Source: Nocardia abscessus NBRC 100374 (GTDB lineage: Bacteria; Actinomycetota; Actinomycetes; Mycobacteriales; Mycobacteriaceae). From it: a stretch of DNA of 64,000 bases. Location: NCBI RefSeq assembly GCF_000308455.1, contig NZ_BAFP01000039.1, forward strand, positions 120,740 to 184,739, given 5' to 3'. Made by a program: the position numbers and the translations under genes. Shown here one piece after another: positions 45,343 through 56,552 of the stretch. The notes below the pieces were generated by a model that had not been told where the DNA came from, searched no databases, and saw only the letters and a list, made by a program, of their open reading frames with translations. Position 1 is the first letter of the stretch; every line of letters begins with the position of its first letter.

Positions 45343-46269
45343 ATGAGCGAGACATACGATGTGGTGATCGTCGGTGACGGCGCGGCGGGACTGTCCGGGG
45401 CGCTGGTCCTGGCCCGGGCGCGGCGGCGAGTCGCGGTGGTCGGGGGCGGTGCGCCGCGCAACGCGCCCGCCGAGCACATGCACGGATTCCTGTCCCGGGA
45501 CGGGATGCCGCCCGCGCAGCTGCTGGCCCACGGAGCCGCCGAGGCCGCGGGCTACGGCGCGGAACTGATCGATGACGTCGTGATCGACGCGGAGCCGACC
45601 GGAGAGTCGGACTACATGCTGCGGCTCGGTGGCGGCGCAACGCTGCGGGCTCGCCGCGTGCTCGTCGCCACCGGGCTGCGCGACGAACTGCCGCAGCTGC
45701 CCGGAGTGCGTGAGCGCTGGGGCCGTGACGTGCTGCACTGTCCGTACTGCCACGGCTACGAGGTGCGTGACCAGCCGATCGGCGTGCTCGGCGGGCCGGA
45801 ACCCGGGGCGCGGGCCCGCGCGGTGCACCTGGCGCTGCTCCTGCCGCAGTGGTCGGACGACGTCATCTTCTTCCCGAACACGATGCCGCTCTCCGACGGT
45901 GACCGCGCTCACTTGGACGTACGCGGGGTGCGGGTGCTCGACGGCGAAGTGGCCGGATTCGCCGTGGACGACCGCTTGCGCGGCGTGGAACTGGCCGACG
46001 GACGAGCGGTACCGAGGACGGCGATGTTCGTCGCGCCGACCTTCCGTGCCAACGATGCCGTGCTGGTCGCGCTGGGCTGCGCCTTCGACGACAGCGGCTG
46101 GGTGGTGACGGACGCGACCGGGCGCACCAGTGTGCCGGGAGTCTGGGCCGCGGGGAATGTCAGCAATCCGGCCGCCCAGGTGATCTCCGCCGCGGGTGCC
46201 GGCTCGACCGCCGCGATCGCGATCAACGGCGACCTCGTGCTGGCCGACGCAGGCGCCTTCGCCCGATAA
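45343..46269 (+). CDS. NAD(P)/FAD-dependent oxidoreductase, thioredoxin-reductase-like
   Basis: The 308-residue flavoprotein has an N-terminal FAD motif (VVIVGDGAAGLSGALVLARA at about residues 7-26), a CPYC redox pair (VLHCPYCHGYEVRDQPIGVL, about residues 130-150), and the second FAD motif GVWAAGNVSNPAAQ near the end. The layout is that of TrxB homologues, but it need not reduce thioredoxin. No trxA gene is adjacent. It is divergent from the XRE-cupin regulator and likely under its control. A terminator lies 90 bp downstream. Confidence 0.9.
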   Translation: MSETYDVVIVGDGAAGLSGALVLARARRRVAVVGGGAPRNAPAEHMHGFLSRDGMPPAQLLAHGAAEAAGYGAELIDDVVIDAEPTGESDYMLRLGGGATLRARRVLVATGLRDELPQLPGVRERWGRDVLHCPYCHGYEVRDQPIGVLGGPEPGARARAVHLALLLPQWSDDVIFFPNTMPLSDGDRAHLDVRGVRVLDGEVAGFAVDDRLRGVELADGRAVPRTAMFVAPTFRANDAVLVALGCAFDDSGWVVTDATGRTSVPGVWAAGNVSNPAAQVISAAGAGSTAAIAINGDLVLADAGAFAR

Positions 46270-46357
46270 GGGGAATAGCCGGGGTGCAAAATGCCGGAAG
46301 CTGAGAATTACTTATGGATTCCGAGTGCCGCCTCGGATCGCCGGTAAGCTTCTGACA

Positions 46358-46408
46358 TAGGCGGAGTGTTCGGTGTCCCTCATCCACCGAAGACTCCGCC
46401 TTTCTTTG
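46358..46408 (+). terminator. Strong terminator between the reductase gene and valS
   Basis: GCGGAGTGTTCGGTG pairs with CACCGAAGACTCCGC, with one internal mismatch, around about seven bases. TTTCTTTG follows, an unusually good U-rich tail for this genome. Confidence 0.85.
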
Positions 46409-46568
46409 TCTTCGATGTGGAATACCGCGTGTACGGTTCGTGCCGATCGACGCGACCGCGGTCCTGACGGCGGACCTTGTCCGTTTTTCCGGTGCGGGGC
46501 CGACCGGTGAATCCGCGCGAACCGGCGCCCGGGATCGACCGACCCGAAGTGGGTCGATCGGCGCGCTC

Positions 46569-46574
46569 TAGAAT
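46569..46574 (+). promoter_or_regulatory. -10 box of valS
   Basis: TAGAAT ends 6 bp before GTG 46581, so the mRNA is probably leaderless. The inverted repeat just upstream (46533-46559) covers the -35 position. Confidence 0.45.
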
Positions 46575-46580
46575 CGCGGG

Positions 46581-49255
<2,675 letters not shown>

Positions 49256-49259
<4 letters not shown>

Positions 49260-50722
49260 ACCACGAGCCGGAACCGCAATACGGCGACGACGAGCGCCGT
49301 GGCGGCGGGGCGCGGCTCGGGTCCGGGCCCTCGCCGGTGGAGCTGGCCGAGATGGCGCTGGTCGAGGCGGAACTCGACCGGCGCTGGCCGGAAACCAAGA
49401 TCGAGCCGTCGCTCACCAGGATCGCCACGCTGATGGACCTGCTCGGCTCGCCGCAGCAGAACTACCCGGCGATCCACATCGCGGGCACCAACGGCAAGAC
49501 CTCGGTGACCAGGATGATCGACGCGCTGCTCACCGCGCTGCACCGGCGCACCGGCCGGATCACCAGTCCGCACCTGCAGCTGGCCACCGAGCGGATCAGC
49601 ATCGACAACGCGCCGATCACGCCTGCGCGGTATGTGGAGCTCTACCGGGAGTTGCTGCCGTACGTCGAGATGATCGACAAGCAGTCGGCGGCGGCCGGCG
49701 GACCGGCCATGAGCAAGTTCGAGGTGCTCACCGGCATGGCCTTCGCCGCTTTCGCCGAGGCGCCGGTCGATGTCGCGGTCGTGGAGACGGGCATGGGCGG
49801 CACCTGGGACGCCACCAACGTCGTCGACGGGCAGGTCGCGGTGATCACGCCGATCGGCCTGGACCACACCGACTACCTGGGCCCGGACCTGGCCTCGATC
49901 GCGGGAGAGAAGGCCGGGATCATCAAGCGGGCCCCGGACAGCCTGGTGCCGCGCGACAACGTCGCGGTGATCGCGGAGCAGGACCCGGAGGCGATGGAGG
50001 TGCTGCTGCGCCGCGCCGTCGAGGTGGACGCGGCGGTCGCGCGGGAAGGTTCCGAGTTCCGCGTGCTGGCCCGCCAGATCGCGGTCGGCGGGCAGCAGCT
50101 CGAATTGCAGGGACTCGGCGGGGTGTACGACGACATATTCCTGCCGCTGCACGGCGAGCATCAAGCCCGCAACGCGGTGCTCGCGCTCGCGGCGGTGGAG
50201 GCGTTCTTCGGCGCGGGCGCGCAACGGCGGCTCGACATCGACGCCGTGCGCGCCGGTTTCGCGAGCGTCACCAGCCCCGGGCGGCTCGAGCGGATGCGCA
50301 GCGCGCCGACCATCTTCATCGACGCCGCGCACAATCCGGCGGGCGCGCGAGCGCTGGCCGCCACGCTCACCGAGGAGTTCGACTTCCGCAAGCTGGTCGG
50401 CGTGGTCGCGGTGCTCGGTGACAAGGACGTCGACGGCATCCTCACCGCGCTGGAGCCGGTGTTCGACGAGATCGTCGTCACCAGCAACGGTTCGCCCCGC
50501 GCGCTGGACGTGGAGACCCTGGCCGACCGCGCGGTGCAGCGCTTCGGCGACGAGCGCGTGGTCACCGCGATGACGCTGCCCGACGCACTGGAGACCGCGA
50601 TCGCGATCGCCGAAGAGGTCGGCGAGCCGGGCGAAATGGTGTCCGGGGCCGGTGTGGTGGTCACGGGGTCGGTGGTCACGGCGGGCGCGGCTCGGGCGCT
50701 GTTCGGAAAGGACCCGGCGTGA
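49256..50722 (+). CDS. folC: Folylpolyglutamate/dihydrofolate synthase
   Basis: The 488-residue Mur-ligase-fold enzyme has the P-loop [20 protein letters not shown] at about residues 74-93, the [19 protein letters not shown] stretch, and [14 protein letters not shown] in the C-terminal domain. It adds glutamate residues to folates and usually also makes dihydrofolate from dihydropteroate. GTG 49256 overlaps the valS stop (GTGA). The N-terminus ([20 protein letters not shown]) is a disordered extension compared with E. coli FolC. DUF4233 and ndk follow as in mycobacteria. Confidence 0.95.
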
Positions 50723-50819
50723 GAGTCGGAACCGAAGGCGGCAGTGTGCGCGACCGCGTCGGGCCCGGCGGCGGCCCGCGCGACCACGTAGGGCCCGCGA
50801 CTGCCGAGGAGGGCACAGC

Positions 50820-51236
50820 ATGAGCGAATCGGCCGATAAGGACGAGCAGCCGGTACCACCGCCCGCGACCGACCCGTGGAAGGGTTTCCGCGGGGTGATG
50901 GCGGGGACCTTGGTGCTCGAGGCGATCGTCGTGCTGCTGGCCTTGCCGGTGGTCGCCGACGTCGGTGGCGGGGTGACCTGGGTGTCCGGCACCTACCTCG
51001 TGGCGCTGGCGGTGGTGATGTTCCTCGGGGCCGGCTTGCAGCGCCGGTCCTGGGCGCTGCCGTTCAACCTCGCGTTGCAGGTGTTCGTCCTGCTGGGCGC
51101 GTTCATCCATCTGTCCATCGGCGTCATCGGTGTGGTGTTCGGCGTGGTGTGGGGCTTCCTCCTGGTACTGCGCGCCGATGTGCGCGGCCGGATGGAGAAG
51201 GGCCTGCTGCCCAGCCAGCGCATCCAGCGGCAGTAG
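50820..51236 (+). CDS. DUF4233 membrane protein
   Basis: The 138-residue protein has four hydrophobic segments (VMAGTLVLEAIVVLLALPVV, YLVALAVVMFLGAGL, LPFNLALQVFVLLGAF, SIGVIGVVFGVVWGFLLVL) after a short polar N-terminus. The family lies between folC and ndk across Actinobacteria (Rv2446c in M. tuberculosis). Its role is unknown. GAGGAGGGC is upstream of the ATG. Confidence 0.85.
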   Translation: MSESADKDEQPVPPPATDPWKGFRGVMAGTLVLEAIVVLLALPVVADVGGGVTWVSGTYLVALAVVMFLGAGLQRRSWALPFNLALQVFVLLGAFIHLSIGVIGVVFGVVWGFLLVLRADVRGRMEKGLLPSQRIQRQ

Positions 51237-51389
51237 CCGCCTGCCCGCCACGGTTCCGCGCGGCGACCGGCGACGATCGCGCTGGTAGCGGGCCGGTTCG
51301 GACCGGCATCGCGCTGCCAACCGCACCGTGAGATCGATCAGTCCGACCGCTGGTGCGGCACCCGGAACCGTGCCGGATAGGCTTGCGCC

Positions 51390-51806
51390 GTGACTGAGCA
51401 GACGTTGGTACTCATCAAGCCGGACGGTGTGGCCCGTGGCCTTGTCGGCGAGGTGCTGGCACGCATCGAGCGCAAGGGCCTGAAGATCGTCGCCCTCGAG
51501 CTGAAGCACGTGTCCGAAGAACTGGCCGAGGGCCACTACGCAGAGCACGCCGAGAAGCCGTTCTTCGGCTCTCTGATCGAGTTCATCACCTCGGGTCCGG
51601 TCGTCGCGGCCATCCTGGAGGGCCCGCGCGCCATCGCCGCGTTTCGCCAGATCGCCGGCGGCACCGACCCGGTCGAGAAAGCCGTGCCCGGCAGCATTCG
51701 CGGAGACTTCGCTCTCGAGACGCAGGAGAACCTGGTCCACGGGTCCGATTCACCCGAATCGGCCAAGCGTGAGATCGCGCTCTGGTTCCCCGAGCGGCCT
51801 GCCTGA
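51390..51806 (+). CDS. ndk: Nucleoside diphosphate kinase
   Basis: The 138-residue enzyme has the catalytic histidine His117 in NLVHGSDS and the N-terminal [18 protein letters not shown]. It transfers the gamma-phosphate among NTPs through phosphohistidine. Length matches the family. The -10-like TAGGCT (51378-51383) ends six bases before GTG, suggesting a leaderless mRNA. It follows DUF4233 and precedes rne, the mycobacterial order. Confidence 0.97.
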   Translation: MTEQTLVLIKPDGVARGLVGEVLARIERKGLKIVALELKHVSEELAEGHYAEHAEKPFFGSLIEFITSGPVVAAILEGPRAIAAFRQIAGGTDPVEKAVPGSIRGDFALETQENLVHGSDSPESAKREIALWFPERPA

Positions 51807-52276
51807 CCGGGTCTCGATCGCCGTGCCCGCGCCGCCGCGACACCTGCGTTCGCGCCGCGGGCCGGACCGAGTCGAGCGCCGATGGCGAACGCCCGGCGCG
51901 CGGTGTGGGATACTGGCTTCGGCTGCTTTCGACGCCGACTGTTCGTGCAGGTGCGCGAACGAGACGTGACGAGCGCAGCCGGATGACACCACGGTTCGAT
52001 GCCGATCATCGCTGCCATGGACAAACGGCCTGGTTATGGGGCCCGCTGTTCGTGCAGGCATGCTGGATGAGCGCTCGATCCGCGGAGTTCAGCCATACAG
52101 CCAGGCGCCGCGTGACCAGTTAGCCCGAACGACGAACAACCGAGGAAATAACCGGGCACGCGGGGCGAGACCACTTGACCTCGCGCCCACCGGGTGCGAG
52201 TCGAACGGACAGCGCCCCCGCGTCGGCCGCGTCACTCCCGCCGGGAGGGACGCGCCCGGGGGCCCGAGGAGACTTC
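51807..52276. other. 470-bp gap before rne, probably its 5' leader
   Basis: A -10-like GATACT is near 51905. The 13-mer CTGTTCGTGCAGG is repeated at about 51936 and 52044. A GC-rich segment with several short inverted repeats (for example CTCCCGCCGGGAG near 52235) precedes GAGGAG. RNase E mRNAs are often self-regulated through the leader, but no known motif is recognised. No ORF is supported. Confidence 0.45.
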
Positions 52277-55200
52277 GTGGCCGATCAAGAGCCGCTGGAA
52301 ACAACATCACAGGATGCCGAACAATTGCCGGAGCGAATCCGAGTTCATGCACTCGCCAAGCTGCTGGGGGTAACGAGCAAGCGCATCCTGGCCAAGCTGA
52401 CCGAGATGGGGGCCGACGCGCGTAGCGCGCAGTCGAACGTCGACCGGGCGGTCGCGGAGTCGGTGCGCGACGCCTTGGTGACCGTCGAGGCGGCCGCCGA
52501 GCAGCCCGCCGCGCAGGCGGAGGCCCCCGCCCCGGCGCAGCCACCTGAGCCCGCCGACGAGGCCCCCGCCCCGGCTGCGGCCGAGCAGGCGGAACCGGCC
52601 CCGGAAGCGCGAACCGAGACCCCGTTCACCGGTGTGGGCGTCATCTTCTCCGCACCGGATGTGGTGAGCGCCACACAGCCGTCTACCGGCGCCGCGGCGG
52701 CCCCGCCCACCCAGCTCTTCACGCACTCGGTGCGCCCGGAGCCGGAGCCGGTCGCCCCGGCGGTGTTCGAGTCCGCCGCCGTCGTGCAGGCCCCGCTGTT
52801 CCTGCCGCCGGATGCCGCGGCCGCCGAGGCGGCGCGCAGACAGCGGCGCGCCGAGCGCGAAGCCCGGCGCACCGAAGAGGCCGCGACCGAGCCCGTCGAG
52901 CCCGCGCCCCCGCCCGAGCCCGTCGAGGACGACACCGAGGCAGGCGAGGACGAGACCGAGTCGGCCGACCAGCAGGGTGACGCCGACGGCCAGCCGCGCC
53001 GCAGGCGCCGTGGCCGCCGTGGCCGCGGCCGTGGCCGGGGCGAGCAGCAGTCCGACGGTGACGGCGATGGCGACGGCGAGGAAAGCGAGTCGGAGACCGA
53101 GACCGAGGACGAGTCGGCTCCCGAGACCACCGAGGCCGCCGAGGCGACGGAATCCGGCGAGACCGCCGAGGGCGAGGACGAGGACGGCGTGCCGGAAGGC
53201 TCCAGCCGTCGCCGCCGGCGCCGTCGTCGCCGCAAGGTGGCGGGCGACTCCGGCGAGAACGAGCCCGCCGACGACGATCCGCCCAACACGGTCGTGCACG
53301 AGCGCGAACCGCGCAACAAGAGCCGCAGCCGTGTCGCGGTCGACGAGGTCCAGGGCATCACCGGCTCCACCCGGTTGGAAGCCAAGCGGCAGCGCCGTCG
53401 CGACGGGCGCGAGGCGGGCCGCCGCCGTCCGCCGATCCTGACCGAGTCGGAGTTCCTGGCCCGGCGCGAAGCGGTGGACCGGGTCATGGTCGTGCGTGAG
53501 AAGTCCTTCCCGGACCACCCCACCGCGACCCAGGTGGCCGTGCTCGAGGACAACGTCCTGGTCGAGCACTTCGTCACGAGCACCGGCTCGGCGTCCATGG
53601 TCGGCAACGTCTACCTGGGCCGGGTGCAGAACGTGCTGCCCAGCATGGAGGCGGCGTTCGTCGACATCGGACGCGGCCGCAACGGCGTGCTGTACGCCGG
53701 TGAGGTCAACTGGGAGGCCGCTGGGCTCGGCGGCAAGGAGCGCAAGATCGAGCAGGCGCTCAAGCCGGGCGACCAGGTGCTGGTCCAGGTGAGCAAGGAT
53801 CCGGTCGGCCACAAGGGCGCCCGCCTGACCACGCAGATCAGCCTGGCCGGACGGTTCCTGGTGTACGTGCCGGGTGGCACCTCCACCGGGATCAGCCGCA
53901 AGCTGCCCGACACCGAGCGCAAGCGTCTGAAGGAGATCCTGCGCGACATCGTGCCTGCCGACGCCGGTGTGATCATCCGCACCGCCTCCGAAGGCGTCAG
54001 CGAAACCGAGCTGGCCCGCGACGTGGACCGGCTGCAGGCGACCTGGCGTACGATCCAGGAGCAGACGGGCAAGGACAACAACGCGCCCAAGACCCTCTAC
54101 GAGGAGCCCGACCTCCTGGTCAAGGTCATCCGCGACCTGTTCAACGAGGACTTCTCCAGGCTGGTCATCGAAGGCGACCGGGCCTGGAGCACGGTCGAGA
54201 AGTACATCGGCACCGTCGCGCCGGACCTGCTCGCCCGGGTCTCCCGGCACGACAACAACGGCGTCGACGTGTTCGAGACCTACCGGATCGACGAGCAGCT
54301 GGCCAAGGCGCTGGATCGCAAGGTGTGGCTGCCCTCGGGCGGCACCCTGGTGATCGACCGCACCGAGGCCATGACGGTGATCGACGTGAACACCGGCAAG
54401 TTCACCGGTTCCGGCGGCAGCAACCTGGAGGAGACGGTCACCAGGAACAACCTGGAGGCGGCCGAGGAGATCGTGCGCCAGATGCGGCTGCGCGACATCG
54501 GCGGCATGATCGTGGTCGACTTCATCGACATGGTGCTCGAGTCCAACCGCGACCTGGTGCTGCGCCGCCTGACCGAGGCGCTGGGCCGGGACCGCACCCG
54601 CCACCAGGTGTCCGAGGTCACCTCGCTGGGCTTGGTCCAGATGACCCGCAAGAAGCTGGGCACCGGACTGGTCGAGGCGTTCTCCACCACCTGCGAGCAC
54701 TGCCACGGTCGCGGCATCCTCGTGCACGCCTACCCGGTGGAGCCCGGCTCCGGCGAAGAGGCCGCCGGGCGTACCCGGGAGAGCGGTTCGCGCAGGCGCC
54801 GTGGCCGGGACAAGGGTGCGGCCGCGCCCGCGCAGGCTCAGCCCGCGAACGGGTCCGGTCCCGCAGTCGAACAGACCGAGGAGGAAGCGGCCGTCAAGCG
54901 GGCGCATCCGGTGGCGCTGGCGATGGCCGCGCACCACTCCGACGAGCCCGAGCAGGAACCGGCCGAGGCCGCGACGCGGTCGTCGGTCGCCGAGGAGACG
55001 GTCGAGGCCGGGAGCGCCGAAGGCGCCGTCGCCGGGGAACGGGTGGTCGCGGAAACGGTCGAGGCCGCGGTCGCGGTGCCCGCCGAGGAGCCGGAGACCG
55101 AGCCCGTCGAGGTCGTCGAGCAGGTCGAGAAGATCGAACCGGTGCGGAGGAAGAAGGCCGCCACCGTCCGCCGTGCCGCTGACGAGCCCGAGCCGGTTGC

Positions 55201-55492
55201 CGAGCCTGCCCCGGTCACCGAGGCGGCTCCGGCCGCCGAGGTCGGTGCGCAGGCGTCCACCAACGGTGTCGCCGAACCCGAACCGGCCCGTCCGGCGCGT
55301 CGCCGACGGGTTGCCCGTTCGGCTGCCGCGCCTGCCGCGGACAGCTCGGGAGCGGTGTTCGTGCTGCCCACCGGGGAGCAGGCGCCCACGCCCGCGGTCG
55401 ACTACTCCCAGCCGCAACCGGCCGAATTGCCGCAGCGCAACCGGCCACGCAGGCGGGCGGTCGGCCGCCCGGCAGGTGCGCCGGACGCGTAG
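52277..55492 (+). CDS. rne: Ribonuclease E/G
   Basis: The 1,071-residue endonuclease starts at GTG 52277 after GAGGAG. It has an IF2-N-like helical domain at residues 17-45 (RVHALAKLLGVTSKRILAKL), a long disordered acidic/Arg-rich region (about 60-370; RRRRRRRRKVAG), the S1 domain, and the catalytic core with metal-binding Asp703 (IDVNTGKF) and Asp748 (VVDFIDMVL). A zinc-link CEHC (806-809) and a Pro/Glu/Ala-rich C-terminal tail follow. It initiates mRNA decay and rRNA processing. The N- and C-terminal low-complexity regions likely scaffold the degradosome. The order ndk-rne-rplU is conserved. Confidence 0.96.
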   Translation: MADQEPLETTSQDAEQLPERIRVHALAKLLGVTSKRILAKLTEMGADARSAQSNVDRAVAESVRDALVTVEAAAEQPAAQAEAPAPAQPPEPADEAPAPAAAEQAEPAPEARTETPFTGVGVIFSAPDVVSATQPSTGAAAAPPTQLFTHSVRPEPEPVAPAVFESAAVVQAPLFLPPDAAAAEAARRQRRAEREARRTEEAATEPVEPAPPPEPVEDDTEAGEDETESADQQGDADGQPRRRRRGRRGRGRGRGEQQSDGDGDGDGEESESETETEDESAPETTEAAEATESGETAEGEDEDGVPEGSSRRRRRRRRRKVAGDSGENEPADDDPPNTVVHEREPRNKSRSRVAVDEVQGITGSTRLEAKRQRRRDGREAGRRRPPILTESEFLARREAVDRVMVVREKSFPDHPTATQVAVLEDNVLVEHFVTSTGSASMVGNVYLGRVQNVLPSMEAAFVDIGRGRNGVLYAGEVNWEAAGLGGKERKIEQALKPGDQVLVQVSKDPVGHKGARLTTQISLAGRFLVYVPGGTSTGISRKLPDTERKRLKEILRDIVPADAGVIIRTASEGVSETELARDVDRLQATWRTIQEQTGKDNNAPKTLYEEPDLLVKVIRDLFNEDFSRLVIEGDRAWSTVEKYIGTVAPDLLARVSRHDNNGVDVFETYRIDEQLAKALDRKVWLPSGGTLVIDRTEAMTVIDVNTGKFTGSGGSNLEETVTRNNLEAAEEIVRQMRLRDIGGMIVVDFIDMVLESNRDLVLRRLTEALGRDRTRHQVSEVTSLGLVQMTRKKLGTGLVEAFSTTCEHCHGRGILVHAYPVEPGSGEEAAGRTRESGSRRRRGRDKGAAAPAQAQPANGSGPAVEQTEEEAAVKRAHPVALAMAAHHSDEPEQEPAEAATRSSVAEETVEAGSAEGAVAGERVVAETVEAAVAVPAEEPETEPVEVVEQVEKIEPVRRKKAATVRRAADEPEPVAEPAPVTEAAPAAEVGAQASTNGVAEPEPARPARRRRVARSAAAPAADSSGAVFVLPTGEQAPTPAVDYSQPQPAELPQRNRPRRRAVGRPAGAPDA

Positions 55493-55829
55493 GACCGAGT
55501 CGTCACTCACCTCACGTGGCCCCCGCCGGACTCTCCGGCGGGGGTCACTGCGTCCCGCCGGCGAACCGGTGGCATGCCGGTAGGGCACGCTCGGACGCCG
55601 GTTTGGTCGTCGCGGTAGCCGTCCTGTAATCTTGGACAGTCGCTGCCCGGTGACAACATATTTTGTCTTCGTGGCCCGGTTCTCGACAGTTCGATACCGA
55701 GGGTCACCAGGCGCCGAGGCGGTGGCGATTACCAGACCAGTCGTGTGGCGGTTTCCGGTGGCATCAAACCGGAGGAGTCGCCGCGTGAACGAGTGCCGAG
55801 CACAATAGAGGAAGAAGGGCAGCCGACCG
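55493..55829. other. 337-bp gap between rne and rplU: terminator, promoter and leader
   Basis: A terminator at 55516-55548 is followed by TTGGTC (55603-55608), 18 bp and TAATCT (55627-55632), a good promoter for rplU-rpmA. The transcript would have a leader of about 190 nt with a CGGTTT/AAACCG hairpin near 55752-55775. Such leaders often carry ribosomal-protein feedback sites; none is recognised here. Confidence 0.5.
55516..55548 (+). terminator. Terminator after rne
   Basis: GTGGCCCCCGCCGGA pairs with TCCGGCGGGGGTCAC around CTC, with one mismatch. It lies 24 bp after the rne stop. Confidence 0.85.
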
Positions 55830-56141
55830 ATGGCAACGTACGCGATCGTCAAGACCGGCGGAAAGCAGTACAAGGTCGCGGTCGGTGACCTGGTGAAGGT
55901 CGAGAAGATCGAGGGTGCGCCGGGCACCGCCGTGGCGCTGGATCCGGTTCTCGTCGTCGACGGCGCCGAGCTGACCACCGACGCCGCGAAGCTGGCCGAA
56001 GTCTCCGTGGCCGCCGAGGTGGTCGAGCAGACCAAGGGCCCGAAGATCCGCATCCACAAGTTCAAGAACAAGACCGGCTACCACAAGCGCCAGGGTCACC
56101 GTCAGCCGCTGACGGTCCTGAAGGTCACCGGCATCAAGTAA
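55830..56141 (+). CDS. rplU: 50S ribosomal protein L21
   Basis: The 103-residue protein begins [20 protein letters not shown], the standard L21 signature, and ends [14 protein letters not shown] with the basic [16 protein letters not shown] stretch. It binds 23S rRNA. GAGGAAGAAGG precedes the ATG, and rpmA follows after 22 bp. Length matches the family. Confidence 0.98.
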   Translation: MATYAIVKTGGKQYKVAVGDLVKVEKIEGAPGTAVALDPVLVVDGAELTTDAAKLAEVSVAAEVVEQTKGPKIRIHKFKNKTGYHKRQGHRQPLTVLKVTGIK

Positions 56142-56163
56142 GACATCCCGAGGAGAACCAGCT

Positions 56164-56430
56164 ATGGCACACAAGAAGGGCGCGTCCAGCTCCCGGAACG
56201 GACGCGATTCCAACGCCCAGCGACTCGGCGTCAAGCGCTTCGGCGGCCAGACGGTCAAGGCGGGCGAGATCCTGGTGCGTCAGCGCGGCACCCACTTCCA
56301 CCCCGGCGTGAACGTCGGCCGTGGCGGTGACGACACCCTGTTCGCCCTTTCGGCGGGCGCGGTCGAGTTCGGTACCAAGCGTGGACGCAAGACCGTCAAC
56401 ATCGTGGCCCCGGAGCCGGTTCAGGCCTGA
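56164..56430 (+). CDS. rpmA: 50S ribosomal protein L27
   Basis: The 88-residue protein begins [20 protein letters not shown], the conserved L27 N-terminal tail that reaches the peptidyl-transferase centre, followed by [26 protein letters not shown] precedes the ATG. It is co-transcribed with rplU, and a terminator follows before obg. Confidence 0.98.
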   Translation: MAHKKGASSSRNGRDSNAQRLGVKRFGGQTVKAGEILVRQRGTHFHPGVNVGRGGDDTLFALSAGAVEFGTKRGRKTVNIVAPEPVQA

Positions 56431-56459
56431 CCGCCGAACCACTTCCGGATATACAGCGA

Positions 56460-56494
56460 GCGGGTCAGGGTCTCGGAACCCTGGCCCGTTTTTC
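56460..56494 (+). terminator. Terminator between rpmA and obg
   Basis: CGGGTCAGGG pairs with CCCTGGCCCG around seven bases with one mismatch, followed by TTTTTCG. The T-run makes this a classical terminator. Confidence 0.85.
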
Positions 56495-56552
56495 GTGTTC
56501 TCGAACGACCAGCCCCGAGTACGACCAGTCCCGAAGGAGGATGATTCGGCGT

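Larger units (their letters stand above)
46270..46580. other. 311-bp gap before valS
   Basis: The gap contains a terminator (46358-46408), an inverted repeat GATCGACC/GGGTCGATC (46533-46559) and a -10-like TAGAAT (46569-46574) six bases before the valS GTG. I see no T-box leader and no ORF. Confidence 0.6.

Noticed and set aside
46270..46580. T-box or other riboswitch before valS
   Set aside because: No T-box sequence or specifier hairpin. The terminator present fits the upstream reductase gene.
52307..56071. A 1,254-codon minus-strand ORF opposite rne
   Set aside because: Mirror of the low-complexity rne sequence and not a protein-like composition.
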